Source: Lepisosteus oculatus (taxonomy: Eukaryota; Chordata; Actinopteri; Semionotiformes; Lepisosteidae). Taken from it: a DNA stretch of 64,000 nt. The position numbers and the translations under genes are program-made. Shown piece after piece: positions 51,754 to 63,580 of the stretch (its first letter is position 1; every line of letters starts with the position of its first letter). The notes under the pieces are model-generated. The model did not search any database. It worked only from the letters and a program-made list of their open reading frames with translations, and had not been told where the DNA came from. Location: the NCBI RefSeq assembly GCF_040954835.1, contig NC_090705.1:16132436-16196435 (forward strand), written 5' to 3'.

Positions 51754-51836
51754 AACAATAGTTTTATTCCATGCTGAAAAGAGAAGACAGAAAACACAAT
51801 GTTTCGGCTGTGAAGCCTTCTTGTGTCCCGGGAGAT
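51754..51836 (-). repeat. Penelope-like element tail in the dehydrogenase 5' intron
   Basis: On the minus strand it reads 'acaagaaggcttcacagccg' then 'aaacattgtg', a pyrimidine-rich run and 'ttttcagcatggaataaaac', matching the arms of the inverted pair at 37,496-37,656. It is a single copy lying between the probable 5' untranslated exon and coding exon 1 of the dehydrogenase gene. Confidence 0.5.
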
Positions 51837-52025
51837 TGTAGCTTCGCTATTACGTGAAAAGAGCTTTAACAAGTTACAGAGCGATTCAGGTCTGGTTATA
51901 TTCTACCACTTCCACGATGAGTTTCAACTTCTTTTCACAGCATTAACAAAGGTAACCAGATGAGAGAATCATTAGCCTTATTGCTCTTTTGATATGTGAA
52001 AAGTTAAAATGCGAAAGGTTCTTAC

Positions 52026-52140
52026 CGTTTTTGCAGAATGTAAATACCAGACACTTGCTTAGTATTAACAGCAGTTTAAACGGCTGACGTTGCGCAGTGT
52101 TGAAACTGAAGTCAGTGAATGTCAACTTCAAGGCGTCTTT
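52026..52140 (-). other. Probable 5' untranslated exon of the dehydrogenase gene
   Basis: Coding exon 1 begins 12 bases upstream of its ATG with a TTTTACAG acceptor at 51,373-51,380, so an upstream untranslated exon is needed. The best donor upstream is AAAACG/GTAAGA, with the exon ending at 52,026. The 5' limit is a guess; GC and purine content rise near 52,140-52,180 ('gacggcggggga'), where the promoter could be. Confidence 0.4.
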
Positions 52141-52566
52141 AATCTATCACCGCTTCACTGATGAGCTTGACGGCGGGGGAGGGAATTGGTGGTTTGAAGT
52201 ATTTTCCGATTAACAAATGTAAATTCGAAGCCAAATCCAGCTGTTCAATAATTCTGTTAATGCGATTTTCCCCCACTTTAAAATATACTTGAAAGGCTCT
52301 TTCACGTGTAGAGCATTTTATAATCTTTGGTTTTACTCATAATGGTAATGGTAATTATGAGCAAAAGTTATTTCTCACATTTCCTCAACAGATTATCTTG
52401 GTTTTTAAAAAAATAAAAGGCCAAGTTTCTACTTGGTGTTGTTGGACACCATTTTGTGTGTATAACTTCAGTCACCTACTCACTTTAGTGCCATATGATA
52501 AATACAGTATTTCTGGATATTTTAATTCCTTTATGGTTTCTGACAAAGAAATCCAGGAACATCTCT

Positions 52567-55505
52567 GATAGCTGTCTCTTTGTCACTGAACACCTCCTAT
52601 GTGCCACAGTGTGACAGCTTCACCTGTTTCACATAGTGACCCTGAGGCAGTAAGACTTAATGAAACTTGACTGTGGTAGTATCACTTAAAGGTCTTTTAT
52701 TCATTATTAATGAAAACATTGTTCCTCACATGATTGATGTGGACAAACAGGCAGTGCCTCATAGGATCACGGACGAGTATTGGTACCATTCAGCTTGCAG
52801 CATTAATCACGTAAAAAAAATGCAATGCAAATCATTAAACTATACTTACTGACAAAGGTTATAAAATAATCCTAAATATTTGTAAACTGCACATACGAAT
52901 TCTACTGATTTACCTATATCTAACAAAAAGATTGGATCATACATGGACTTGTGTCCATATATATATATAAATGAGTTTGAAAGTTTGCTCTGACAGTTCA
53001 TAGTTCCTTTTTTATTCTTGTTTAATATGGAAAAACAAGAGGAATGTAGAATGGTGATACTCTATTCCTTATACATGTTTTCATTTTGTATAAAATCATT
53101 GTTTAATTTTAATGAATTATTTCTGATTATACACCCAACCACTTTGGAATGACCAATTAATGAGACTCAGCCTTCCTGTAACTATTTCTGTGAAGTGTGA
53201 ATGAAGACAGGCTTCCAGTACAAGCTGATACCCAATAACACTAAAGCACAAAACACCTGTTTTTCTTTGTCACAGAAGAGGGGACAGTTACAAATCATAA
53301 TACTAATAAGACTGTCATAACATTCTGTTTCTTTCTCATTCAATCATTCCCATTTGACATGGGAGTTAACTAGATGCTGTTTAGAAAAATCTTGTTGTCT
53401 ATTTTTATTTTGCCATGAAGATATCTGCCATAGATAAAAATGTATGCTTTTTCGGTCAAATAATTCACAAAGACATATTACATTGTTTTATAATTCAGCT
53501 TTTTTTTCCCCACACTAGTTCCTTCTAGATGTCCACACTCATCCGTGATGTCCGTGATCATGTCCAAGCATAATTACGCTTGAAGATGGAATTTGCATTT
53601 GAAGTACTTCTGTTTAATAATGGAAGATGGTACTTAATTGTTGGAGGTCATCAGCTCCTTGACATCTGTGTTTGTGCTCCTGAACTGAAATGGAATTCAG
53701 GCTCTCTCCTGCAGAGGAACATTAGGCTTCTCTACACATATCCAACCTCATTTCTTAATGTCACCTCACACTCAAAAATGGCCTCAAGTTCATCTCTTAT
53801 CTCCTTCCTTCTCCTGCTCAGTCCTCTATTTCTCTCTCTCCCTCGACTCCATCAGCTTTCCTCTGCTCCTCTCTCTCTCGGAAAGCTTCCTCTGAATTTC
53901 AGCCACTGCGTCACCTGTCCTCTGCCTCGCTCTTACATGTTTTTTCTTCTGTGGAAAAGTAAGAGAATCCTGGACCACATCGCCACCTATTCTCATCAGC
54001 GTGGAAAACCAGCTGTCAACTCAACTCACTTGCTTTATCTTGATCTTTATCAGGTTTTAATATACTTCCCCACTTGCAGCTAGTAAATTTCTGCATACCT
54101 TAAGATGGTAGCATTTTAAAAACGTGTTTGGCATTTAAAACAAATATTTTTGACCATTCCATACATTTTATGAATAATGGCATATATCTGCATCTGTAAT
54201 CTCTAAACACCTGAGATTTGTACTGGCAATGCCATTAAATCTGGTCATATCTGTGGGATTTATCTGTCAACTTCTGATGGCTGATTGAGCTAAGGTCTAC
54301 AACCTCAAAGGTAATGAGTGAATGAACATAATAACTTGGAGGTTATTAACAATTATAAAGTTTTGAACTTTCACAACACTGGTAATAACTAATTCAAGGA
54401 TGAGTGTTTTGGAAGGGGTGAGTTCTGATACAGTACGTGTTGAGTAAATCCTAAGGAGTCAAGAAGAGACAGAAAGAAAACCTTGGCTTGCAAGCCTCCC
54501 TTTATGTTAACGGTTGTTGAAGTCACCCAACATCATGATCCAAAATCTAATGACAGTTATTCAAAGGATGAGTGTTCATTTCTACACTTGGAAGTTTGGC
54601 ATAGGTCTATAGTAAACACAGTGTCTGTGGTGACAGGAGTCTCTGTAAAGGCAGACATGACGAGCAAACTATTAAAGTGCATAATGAGTGCTTGATTTTA
54701 TAGTGAGTGACTATGGCGTTTGACAGAATTTCTGTGCAGAGATGGGATGTCACATTATAGATAAATTTCACTTCAATTAAGATATTCCTACACAAGGTAC
54801 TTTTACAAGGCTTCTAATTAAAGTTAGAAGGAGTTATTGCTTTAATGGGATAAATTACAATTTTCTTTGAGACTGTATTTTGTTGTAGGCTAGTATTAGA
54901 GTTAAAGTATCATGATTTTTGTTGATTTTGTCAGCCCCACTGCAACTGGTAGTCAAACAGGACCACCAATGTCCACATGAATATGCTCCCCAGTGCACAT
55001 TTACATTTCATTGTTCCACTGCTTAGGCTGCTGGCACAGACTAAGTATCTTTATAAGCATCCCGTCAGGACTTCATATCCATGAATTTTCACTCTAGTAA
55101 TAAAACTGTCTCGCTTTACAGTCTTCCTTTTCTGTATAATTTGCTCTGTAATGTGAGTTTCTATTTAAAGTGAAATAAATGACAAATGTCACCTTGGTAT
55201 GTCATTTTTTTTTAAACCAAACATGTTTAACAATGTAATCTAAAGACTTCCACTTTCAAAAGACACAATGAAAAATGACTGAAAAAAAGACTACTTGATA
55301 AATAAAGCTCAAGAATATTTACCTTGTATTTCTGGAGAGACAGTTACGTGAAGAAGAGATTTAACAGGTTACAGAGCGATAGAAGTCTGCTTATATTCTA
55401 CCACTAACCCATTAATCCTTAACTTCTCCTCGGAACATTCACAGTATATATTAATAAGCAACTAGAGGAGAGAATTATTAGCCCCAATATATTATTGAAT
55501 TATAT
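52567..55505 (-). pseudogene. Exon-less tandem duplicate of the dehydrogenase gene territory
   Basis: Four blocks match the intact gene's neighbourhood in the same order and orientation: 52,567-53,095 with 45,376-45,885; 53,100-53,560 with 48,100-48,645; 53,605-53,785 and 54,195-54,535 with 49,020-49,165 and 49,245-49,560; and 55,330-55,505 with 51,836-51,990. Shared words include 'cccaaccactttggaatgac' with 'aattaatgagactcagcct', 'agtcaagaagagacag', and 'ttacagagcgat' with 'tatattctaccact'. The joins skip the places where all five coding exons should be, and no dehydrogenase frame survives. I infer an old tandem duplication in which one copy lost its exons by deletion. Confidence 0.65.
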
Positions 55506-56519
55506 ATTACTTTGATACTGATGTGAACATTTCTTTCCGCTATAGAAGAATTTGTATAAATCCACTTACTAGTGAATGTGCATTTTTTGAGATGTGCACG
55601 ATATGCTTTTAAGGAGATAAAGGGACATGGAGAAGAAAGATGATAAAGAGGCTGAGTGGGTAGATGGAGTAGGATGACGACGTGATGGGGCCATGAGGTT
55701 TCAGGATCAATTATTTACGAAGATGTGGAGGAGGTGAAGATTTCTCTCCTGGAAAGACTGGAGGCCTGGAGGCCCCCAGGTGAGGGAGGAGCAGGGGGCA
55801 CCTATCATTTGATAAGACCTGTCAGTGAGGGCAGAGCAGTGATCCGTGGAAATGGCAAGATGCCTGCATGGGCAGCCAAAGGAATTTTACACCACCTTTT
55901 AGGATGTCTGGGCTGGGGACGTGATAGAAGTGGCACAACTTTCAGCCCTTGACTGGAAATCCTGCACTGTGGTGTGGGTAGTGGGATATCCTGTACTGTG
56001 GTATAGGTAGTGGGATTAACAAGCATGGCAGGGGCAGCTCTGCTTTGCAAGGGACTGGGGTGTTTCTAGGCTGCCCATATCTCTGCTGCTTCATGTTTCA
56101 TTCATGGAGTCACGCTTGGAGGCTGTGAAGTAGAAGGCTTGTTTTTCATGGAGCCCTGTCAATGAGCTGAGAGTTGTTCTGGGGGCTGGAGGGAACTGAA
56201 GGACCAACCATGGGGACTGGCCCTTTGGCTGAAAGACCTTAACTAGTTTGAGACCCACATGATACATGATACTCCTCATCTGAGAGGACCCTGATGAAGA
56301 ATCCTCACTATCCTTGATTATTGTGCTTCTCAGGGAAGATGCGAGTAGCTGTCTTCTTGCTGTGTCCTTGCAAATGGTGATTTTCAGATTCTTGGGGGTG
56401 GGACCGTTTACCTGCACATGAAGCTCAATGCAAGGGGGAGTGACATAAGGTTAGCTCAAGCATCTCTCGGCACTTCCACCAAGCAGATGAGCAAGCAAGT
56501 ACCTGGCAGCAGCAGGGCA
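55506..56519. other. Intergenic, GC-rich block of unknown origin
   Basis: From about 55,620 to 56,460 base composition turns purine-rich and GC-rich compared with the AT-rich DNA on its left. It contains a two-copy 29-bp tandem repeat at 55,956-56,014 ('atcctgcactgtggtgtggg' / 'atcctgtactgtggtatagg'). A minus-strand open frame of 108 codons (56,417-56,091) looks mildly protein-like, with a serine-rich stretch and a KLVKVFQPKGQSPWLVLQF segment. I do not recognise it; a decayed mobile element is the likeliest explanation. Confidence 0.3.
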
Positions 56520-56690
56520 GGGGCTGACTGGGTATAACAGGGATGTCAGCTGCCTGGGCTGGGGGAGTTCTCCTTTAGCTCAGCTGGCAAGTTCCCTGTT
56601 ATGTGCCGCTGGAGACCCGGGTTCGCGCCCAGGCAGTGACGGACGAACTGGCAGGGCAGGAGCAGCAAGGGCGGAAACCCTAAGAACTGT
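56520..56690 (+). repeat. GC-rich tRNA-headed SINE, third copy
   Basis: It has 'cagctgcctgggctggggga', the A-box-like 'cctttagctcagctggcaag', the B-box-like 'gggttcgcgcccagg' and an end with 'gggcggaaaccc'. This is the same family as the tandem pair at 30,604-31,058, with a better-preserved A-box ('tagctcagctgg'). It is not a tRNA gene, because the acceptor stem does not close. Confidence 0.65.
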
Positions 56691-57184
56691 TACACTAAAC
56701 AGTGCGTTATTTGATAATACAAAACGCCTGGCTGAAATTCACATGCTCCAAATTCGTGCATTTCCTTTGCTGTTCATTATGCAGAGCAGGATATTACTGC
56801 ACTAAACATACAACTAAAAAGGTGGCTCCTCTATGTTGTACCTAATATGCTGCACATTGGACCTAATCCTTGAGAATGACATTAGAAGGTAAACATGAAA
56901 CTAGGAGAATTCTGGGGCATGAAAACGCCTCAAATTAACGCTATAATATCCTATCCGCTAAACACACAGGGTGTGTGGTTACAAAGAACGGCCACCAGAG
57001 GGCAAGGTAAGTCCATTTTGTGACTGTTGACAGGTCTGAACACTCATTGGGCCCTCCGACCGTGGGTTCAATCAGTTGTGACCCTGTGCAGCAGGGAAAG
57101 GGGAAGAGCAGTCCTTTAGGAGAGGCAGGTCCACTCAGGAAGATTCAGTTACAGTGGTAATTGCGAGGAACCTCTTACCAGGAA

Positions 57185-57708
57185 GGGCCATTTTAATAAT
57201 AATAATTCCTTACACTTATGTAGAGCTTGTCTGGACACTCCACTCATAGTGCTTTACAGGTAACGGGGACTCCCCTCCACCACCACCAGTGAGCAGCACC
57301 CACCTTGATGATGCGACGGCAGCCATAGTGTATCAGAATGCTCCCCACACACCAGCTATCAGTGGGGAGGAGAGCAGAGTGATGAAGCCAGTTGAGAGAT
57401 GGGAATTACTAAGAAGCCATGATTTGGCCAGGACACTGGGGTAACACTCCTACTTTTTTCAAGAAACATCCTGGGATTTGTAATGACCACAGAGAGTCAG
57501 TACCTTGGTTTAACATCTTGTCCAAAGGACAGCGCCTTTTTACAATATAGTGTCTCCGTCACTGTACTGGGGCATTAAGACGCACCCAGACTGCAGGTTG
57601 AGTGCCCCCTACTGCCCCCACTAACAACTCTTCCAGCAGTAACCAGGCTCACACCTGCTGAGCTTTTGGTGGGTTGTCATTTGAGAGTTGCAGGGTGATA
57701 TGGCTGCT
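57185..57708 (-). repeat. 5S-rRNA-derived SINE (SINE3-like)
   Basis: On the minus strand the element begins at about 57,708 with 'cagccatatcaccctg', continues to 'aagctcagcagg' and 'gcctggttactgctgg'; these match the start, A-box and C-box regions of 5S ribosomal RNA. The head stops soon after the C-box, so the last part of the 5S sequence is missing. A body of about 430 bases follows ('ctatggctgccgtcgcatca' and others on the minus strand) and the element ends in an ATT repeat at about 57,190. The body is a widely dispersed fish repeat. The 5S promoter likeness is seen; the SINE3 name is from general knowledge. Confidence 0.7.
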
Positions 57709-60700
57709 AGCTGTTATCACATTGTGTCTGAATGTGATTGTATTAAAAAGAAGTCTGTGTGGAATGTATTAAGAATAAATAAACGTGTGTTATTCTGCCT
57801 CCAGAATGCTGAGGAGAAAGAAACACTTGACACATAAACACATAACACATTATGACACATAAAATTTACATCCCATTATTCCATTTGTGAGTCCCATGGC
57901 TTGCTTGTTTCCCCAAGATAACAGGAACTTTGGGATCTGTTAGCTTGTGTACTGTGAAAGTTTGGGGTGACAGAGTCATGCCTCCCCACTCCTGCCTCCA
58001 GCAACTTAGATAAAAAATGACTGTCAGTGACTTTTGGCAAACAGACCCCAACTTGGAATTATTGTAATGTTCCCCAAAAATATTGTGCGTCTTTCTCAAC
58101 GCAAAAGAAGTTTAGCCCACATCGTGAGATCATCCTCGCTGTACGGCTTTGGCTGGGTCCTGTAAACCAGTGAGCATGCTCTCACGGCTGAGCTCCAGCT
58201 CTCAGAGTGTTTGCTCGGTGGGCGTACACATTGTAAAGAGAAATGAACAGTGACTGCACATTTGGGGAGCTTCTGCAGGTAAATCACTCCCACGGGCTGC
58301 AGACGTTTCTTTTCTCAACAAAACCAGGGAAACAAAGAAAAGGCCTACAGGTTAAAGAGCAGTTCACTTTGGATAGCTTAATTCTGCTGCTGGTTAGGAA
58401 GAGGCTTTTGCAATCGCCAGCAATGTGCCTTGTCTCCCTCTCTTCTGAAATAACTGATCCGAACTGACAGACAGTCCTGTTGCTCCTCAGGGCCAACTGC
58501 AACCACTGTTGAGGGATTAGCTTTCACTGTTTCTGACTTCTGTGGGGCCAGTGTTTTCGCTGGCGAGACAGCATGTGGTGACACACTCTGGCCTGTGCCA
58601 GCACGTACCTCATCAAGGTGATCTCTGGAAGTTATTACCGGGTGATTAAACCAGCCAGACAGGAAAGGCAGATAATGAGCCAGGGATATGAAATTTGCCT
58701 TGTTGACTGCTGCAGGCAGTTCCTCTTGTAACAGTGCCTCCGTGTGTTAGGAAAGCTCTTAATTGATAGGATGAACCCAGGCCTATTTCTGCCTTATTGG
58801 ACTTTGTTCTCTTTTGTAGGCCCCTGAAAAAAAAAAGAAATCTAAAATAGCTATCACTTTGTTTGAACACAAAAGCTTTTATTGGAGCCTTAGCTGCTAG
58901 CATAGATAGGGCACTTCTGGTGTCAATCATAGGAAAAACCCCCTCTACCTATCCAGCCAGACAATACATTCACTTGAAAGATTCGGCTTAACAATACTTT
59001 TTGAATCTAGAAGTGTACAAATGTATCGTCTGCCATGATTTCCCATGTATTTTCTATGAAATGACCGTGTCATGTCTGTGGTGATCAGTGTTGCCGGAGT
59101 TTAACCAGAATTGCATAAGTGATAGAACACATTTCTCTTTCATCCTTCTTGATCTGAAAACCTACAGAACCACAGGCTGAAAGTCTTACAAGCTCTGAGA
59201 GCTCTGCAAAGGCTGTCTACAAAAAAAGGTTTCTCAATATCACAGAATAATAATAATCACCACAGTTTGCTGTCGCTGATGAGAAAAATGACCACATGAA
59301 ATGCTACAAACTGGAGAAGGTCATTCCAACTATCTTGCTCATTTGTTAGATAAAAATCTGCTTTTCAGCTTTTCTGGATGGATGTCAGTGAATTGGCTTC
59401 AGAATATCACCGACTCTTCTATTTAGTTTTCCCGGCACTTCTGTGCCGAAAATGTCACTTCTGAATAGTCTTCTTACTTTTACCTCATGTTCTTTTTTAG
59501 CTAAATGTACTTGTCCCCTGTGCTGACCTTTCTATTGAAGGGCAGCCAAGAGACTTAACATGTGAACAAAACCTTTAAGCTCTTTGTCCCAGCTCAAAAT
59601 TGACCTCTTTTTAAACATCAAGTTAATATTCAAACTCTTTTCTCTTCAAACATCACGTTAACCTTTAGACAGCACTCTAAAGCTATAAGTGAACAAACTT
59701 TTATCTCATTTTCTTTTTGGTGGGGATTCAACACAGACTAATCTTTATGTTAATCATTTGTACTTCCCACATGTGTTACTTTGAACTATAAATCTTATAC
59801 AGTATGTATTACCAGTGCAGAGTAGCCACTGCAGGTGTCTCTTAGAGGTGGGGGAAGACAAAGCACTTGGCAGTAACCCACACAAACACAAGAAAGACCC
59901 ATGTTTGCACACAGCATGCAGGACAGGATACCAGCCTGTCCTAAACTAATGGATTGAGGCAAAGGCAAAGCCCACACCTAAGCCACAGTGGCTCATCAGG
60001 CCAGAGCTCACCCTGGTTTCTGTAGTGTTTAACAGACTAGGGAGTTAAAGTAGGGAGTTTAAAGTTTTTGTTGTGTATATTTTATGTATAATTTATTTGA
60101 TTTGAAAATTTATATTTTGACCGAGTATAGTTAATGCAAGTTATGTACTGCAAATAAAGAAACTGAAAAAGATCAGATGGTGATTTTTCCTTTCAAAATA
60201 GCTACGTCCTCTGAAGACATATGGGACGTCTCTTTAAACTGAAATGGTCTGTCGTAGTTTCAGTGAGTCTTTTTTAATCATAACTTTCATTGTCCTGTTG
60301 AGACCTCAATTTGTGGGTTAATAGAGTTCACTTTTAAGATGCAAAGGCTTTCTCACGCGCTGTATTGAAATCACAGTGAGGATCATCCGAAACCACAAAT
60401 GTTGTCGTTTTTAATTTACATTGGGAGCAACATCACTGAGCCCATCTCATTGTTCAGAAACAATTCTTTGAATAACTCCAGCACACGTTATGGTCTTAAT
60501 TTTTCCACCATTTTGGGGGGAATGTTCAAAAACATTTTCTTGTTTTTCTTCAGCCCCGCAGTAATAGATTTCAGCTTTCTGGTGCTCTGCGTTGTTCCAC
60601 AGAGCGCCGGAGTATTTTTAAAACCCTTTCTTGGAATCCCCGATTGTTTCTTTGCATGTGGGCTGACTGATGCCCGCCCTGCATAGGGACAATGAGGGAA

Positions 60701-61889
60701 CGCAGACAGGCTCCTCAGACCTGACCACTGATCAGGCCTTCATCCTGTAGACCTGACAGCAGAGTTGGCGCCGACTGTGGGCTGTCTCTTAATGCCTTCG
60801 CCGCAACCCTGCAGACTCCTAAGAGGGGTCTAAAAGACCCCTTGACACCTGGTCCCAAACCTACCCCTGGAGACACCCGGAGAACCCCAAGCACGGTTGG
60901 ATGGTCACATGAACCCTAGCTCGAACCTTCAACATCTATTCCATAGCAAGCACCTTTCATGCAATCTCTGTATGGAAGATTGCCCGGCACCTCACTTACA
61001 GTACAATAACCTACAGTAACCTGCCATTCAAATAGTTTTTCACACAACAGTGTACTTATGTATAGGCTGATTGTGTGAAATGAGACTCTGGAACTCATAT
61101 ACCCATTCTGTTAAGTGACAGACAAATTCAGATGCTGGACATTTGAGCTTCTTGTTTTCATTTGGCACTCCCAGCACCACCGTATTGCAACAGTCTCTAC
61201 CTGGAGTTGTGAATCAGCTGCTAAATAGTGTTGGGAGTCCTGCATAGACAGAGGAGAACACATGGCTCCTGAAGAGGACTGGAAGAGGATTTCGCTTACT
61301 GCTTCAGGTAAGTGGATTTCTTAAGTCGAAGTTAAAAATGGAGTAATTTTTTAAGCATAGAAATACGTTTGCTATTGCCAGTCACGAGACACTGAGACTC
61401 ATAAACACAGACACAGACATACGTGGACCACCTTTAACATCCAGCTGGTTGCTTAGGAAAATGTAGAGTTTTCCCTCTGTTCCAAACGCAGTTACATTTA
61501 AAGGTTTCAACAAACAAATCTGTGATGGCATTGCCTGTAATTAGGATTTTTTCTGATTTCTCATTTTGTGATAATTACCTTTTCGCTGTGTGTCCCTTAA
61601 ACTGGTCAAACTAAGCTGGAGAAGGAAAACTTTCAGCCCTGAGACACACTGGAACCATCTTGTAAAGAGAAAACTCTTGCTAAGCCTGGGCTGAGTCACT
61701 GTTCTGCTACATTGCAGTCGGTTTGGAGTTGAGTACAAAAGAATGCTCTGAACTGAATCCTGCAGGCCTGGGGCTTCCAATGAGAATATAAGAAAAGCGC
61801 ACAGGCAGCTAAAAAAACAAACGGTACTACAAAATGCGTAATGTGTTGTTTCAAAGGGATTTGTTGTATATTGTTTGTGGGGTTTCAAA
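57709..61889. other. Intergenic stretch without a supported gene
   Basis: Open frames here are short, lie on both strands and have no family likeness. The sequence is mostly unique and AT-rich with a few simple A runs. The only possible exon is the weak candidate at 61,262-61,307, described separately. Confidence 0.5.
61262..61307 (+). CDS. Weak candidate first coding exon
   Basis: An ATG with a purine at -3 and G at +4 opens 15 codons (MAPEEDWKRISLTAS) that run straight into a perfect donor, CAG/GTAAGT, at 61,308. The shape is that of a short first coding exon of a plus-strand gene continuing to the right. No matching second exon is recognised before the end of the window and the peptide is too short to identify, so this may be chance. 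Confidence 0.2.
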
Positions 61890-62025
61890 GGCCAGAACGT
61901 AACCAGGCAAGCCAGGGGGACAAGGCGGAATCCACCCTGGACTGGTGAACTGGTGGACTGGTGTCCATCACAGGGCTCACACACACACACACAAGCACAC
62001 AAACACACAAACACACTGCGGTTTA
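61890..62025 (-). repeat. L2-like tail with adjoining CA microsatellite
   Basis: 'caaggcggaatccaccctgg' and 'gactggtgtccatcacaggg' form the reversed L2-type tail seen at 39,455. It runs into a broken (CA)n tract at about 61,977-62,018, the usual companion of this tail in fish genomes. Confidence 0.55.
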
Positions 62026-63369
62026 TGTCATTCAGTTAATAAGAGGGGATGCGGTTTTCTGTGCTCAGAGTCACTGGGATAGGGGTGTTTAAAGGCCGAG
62101 GATGAGCCAGGCCCCATGCCCTCGCTGCAGAAGAGGAGCAATGTCAAACAGGCCTTCCACGCGAGCGGATCCTGCAGCCAACATGAACGTGACGCAGCCT
62201 AGAAAGCAGCGGGCAGTGGTTGTGCACAGCATCCCTGGTCATCCCCCTGTTTTTCTGCTCCGGATGCCCTGCCACCCAGAAGCTGTAATGAAGTCTAGTG
62301 CAGGGAAACCACAAACAGACTACTGGCAGTCGACACAAGTAGGCCCTGCTGTTTTGAAGCCGTGGAGACACAAATATGTTCAGAAGAATTTGTATAGTTC
62401 AGCTTCTGTGAGTAGACCCTAAGAAACAGAACACGGGACAATGTTTTGAACAAATAAATGTCCGAGGCTCCAAAGCAAAACTATGTTTGCCAAGCGAACA
62501 ACTCAAACATACAACATGTAAACGGTATAGCATTTTTTAAAACTGGTGTTGTCAATTTTTGGCTGGCTGGCGAATCCCTTTTCCCTCTCAGTAAAGACCC
62601 CCTAGTCTAAATTAAAATGGAAGACTACAGCTAAGCTATTATAAACAATAGCACTGCTATTTAATGAACATTAAAAAAGAATTGTAGGTCTGCAATTCTT
62701 TTGTAAGTACTGTCATAGCAGATCCACTGCTAATGGGGGCAAAAAAGTCTCCGTTTGATTTCTGTGTACACCGTCAATAAACCTCTGAGGCCTCCTGGGG
62801 TTACTAAACCTTCTAAAGCCTCTGGGAAAATAGTGTTGTTTGTTTTTTATTTAGAAATGAAACCATTATCTTGCACACCTGTTATCAAGTCCTCCACCTG
62901 GGGTAAATGTTTATTTCTCTTCCATAAACTGGAAAATCAAGCTTGCAAGTCTCTCTGACACTCAAGAATTCCTGCTGAACCAGCATGCCGGGGCGCCAGT
63001 CAGACCAGAGAAGGTGTATCCTGTCCTCGGGGCTGTGGTTTCACATCGCAATCTTCTGCTCCGGGTCAGAGGGCAGCAGGAAGGGGGAACATTAGCTGTT
63101 CTCTAAGCAAGATTGCTCTCTGAGCAAGATTGATGAGGTCACGCTTAAAACTGGAGATCCCAAGCAGTGACTAAACGGTTTAACCAAAACACTTTATAAC
63201 AGGCCAAATAAAAGGTGACGGATTTTTAGAACCACTGCTTTCATCTATAGATGCCCTGCATCCCATTTTGGGCTATCTAGTTGCCTTATATCAGCACCAC
63301 TGCTGAATTAACAGTTCCTTGATCAGTAAAACACAAACCAGAGGACAGAAGTTGAAACTGTGTTAAAGT

Positions 63370-63580
63370 GCATTTAAGCCTGAGAACAGGAGGCAGCCCT
63401 TCATGCAGATCATTGAGGGAGTCCGAAACAGGCTGTCCAGTCATGTTGTGGAAGCTGATACCCTGGCTTCTTTGAGCAAAAGACTGGGATCCTGGGATCA
63501 ATTAGCTGCTAACTACCAAACGGGCTGGAGAGTTTGAAAGGCCTCCTCTTGTCTGTAACCTGTCTGGTGTTCTGAACTGC
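63370..63580 (+). repeat. CR1/L2-like LINE 3' tail
   Basis: 'gagaacaggaggcagccctt', 'gaagctgataccctggcttc', 'gatcaattagctgctaacta' and 'ggcctcctcttgtctgtaac' give the clearest copy of the LINE tail family in this window. The reverse-transcriptase remnant before it is broken. The end 'ctggtgttctgaac' approaches the short terminal repeats of the group. Confidence 0.65.

Noticed and set aside
53580..54083. 167-codon plus-strand open frame as a gene
   Set aside because: It overlaps the decayed duplicate and a CT-rich insert. The residues are Leu/Ser-rich from pyrimidine-rich DNA, and the first part equals intronic sequence of the neighbouring gene.
56560..56645. Functional tRNA gene
   Set aside because: A and B boxes are present, but the acceptor stem does not pair and two other copies with the same non-tRNA body show it is a SINE.
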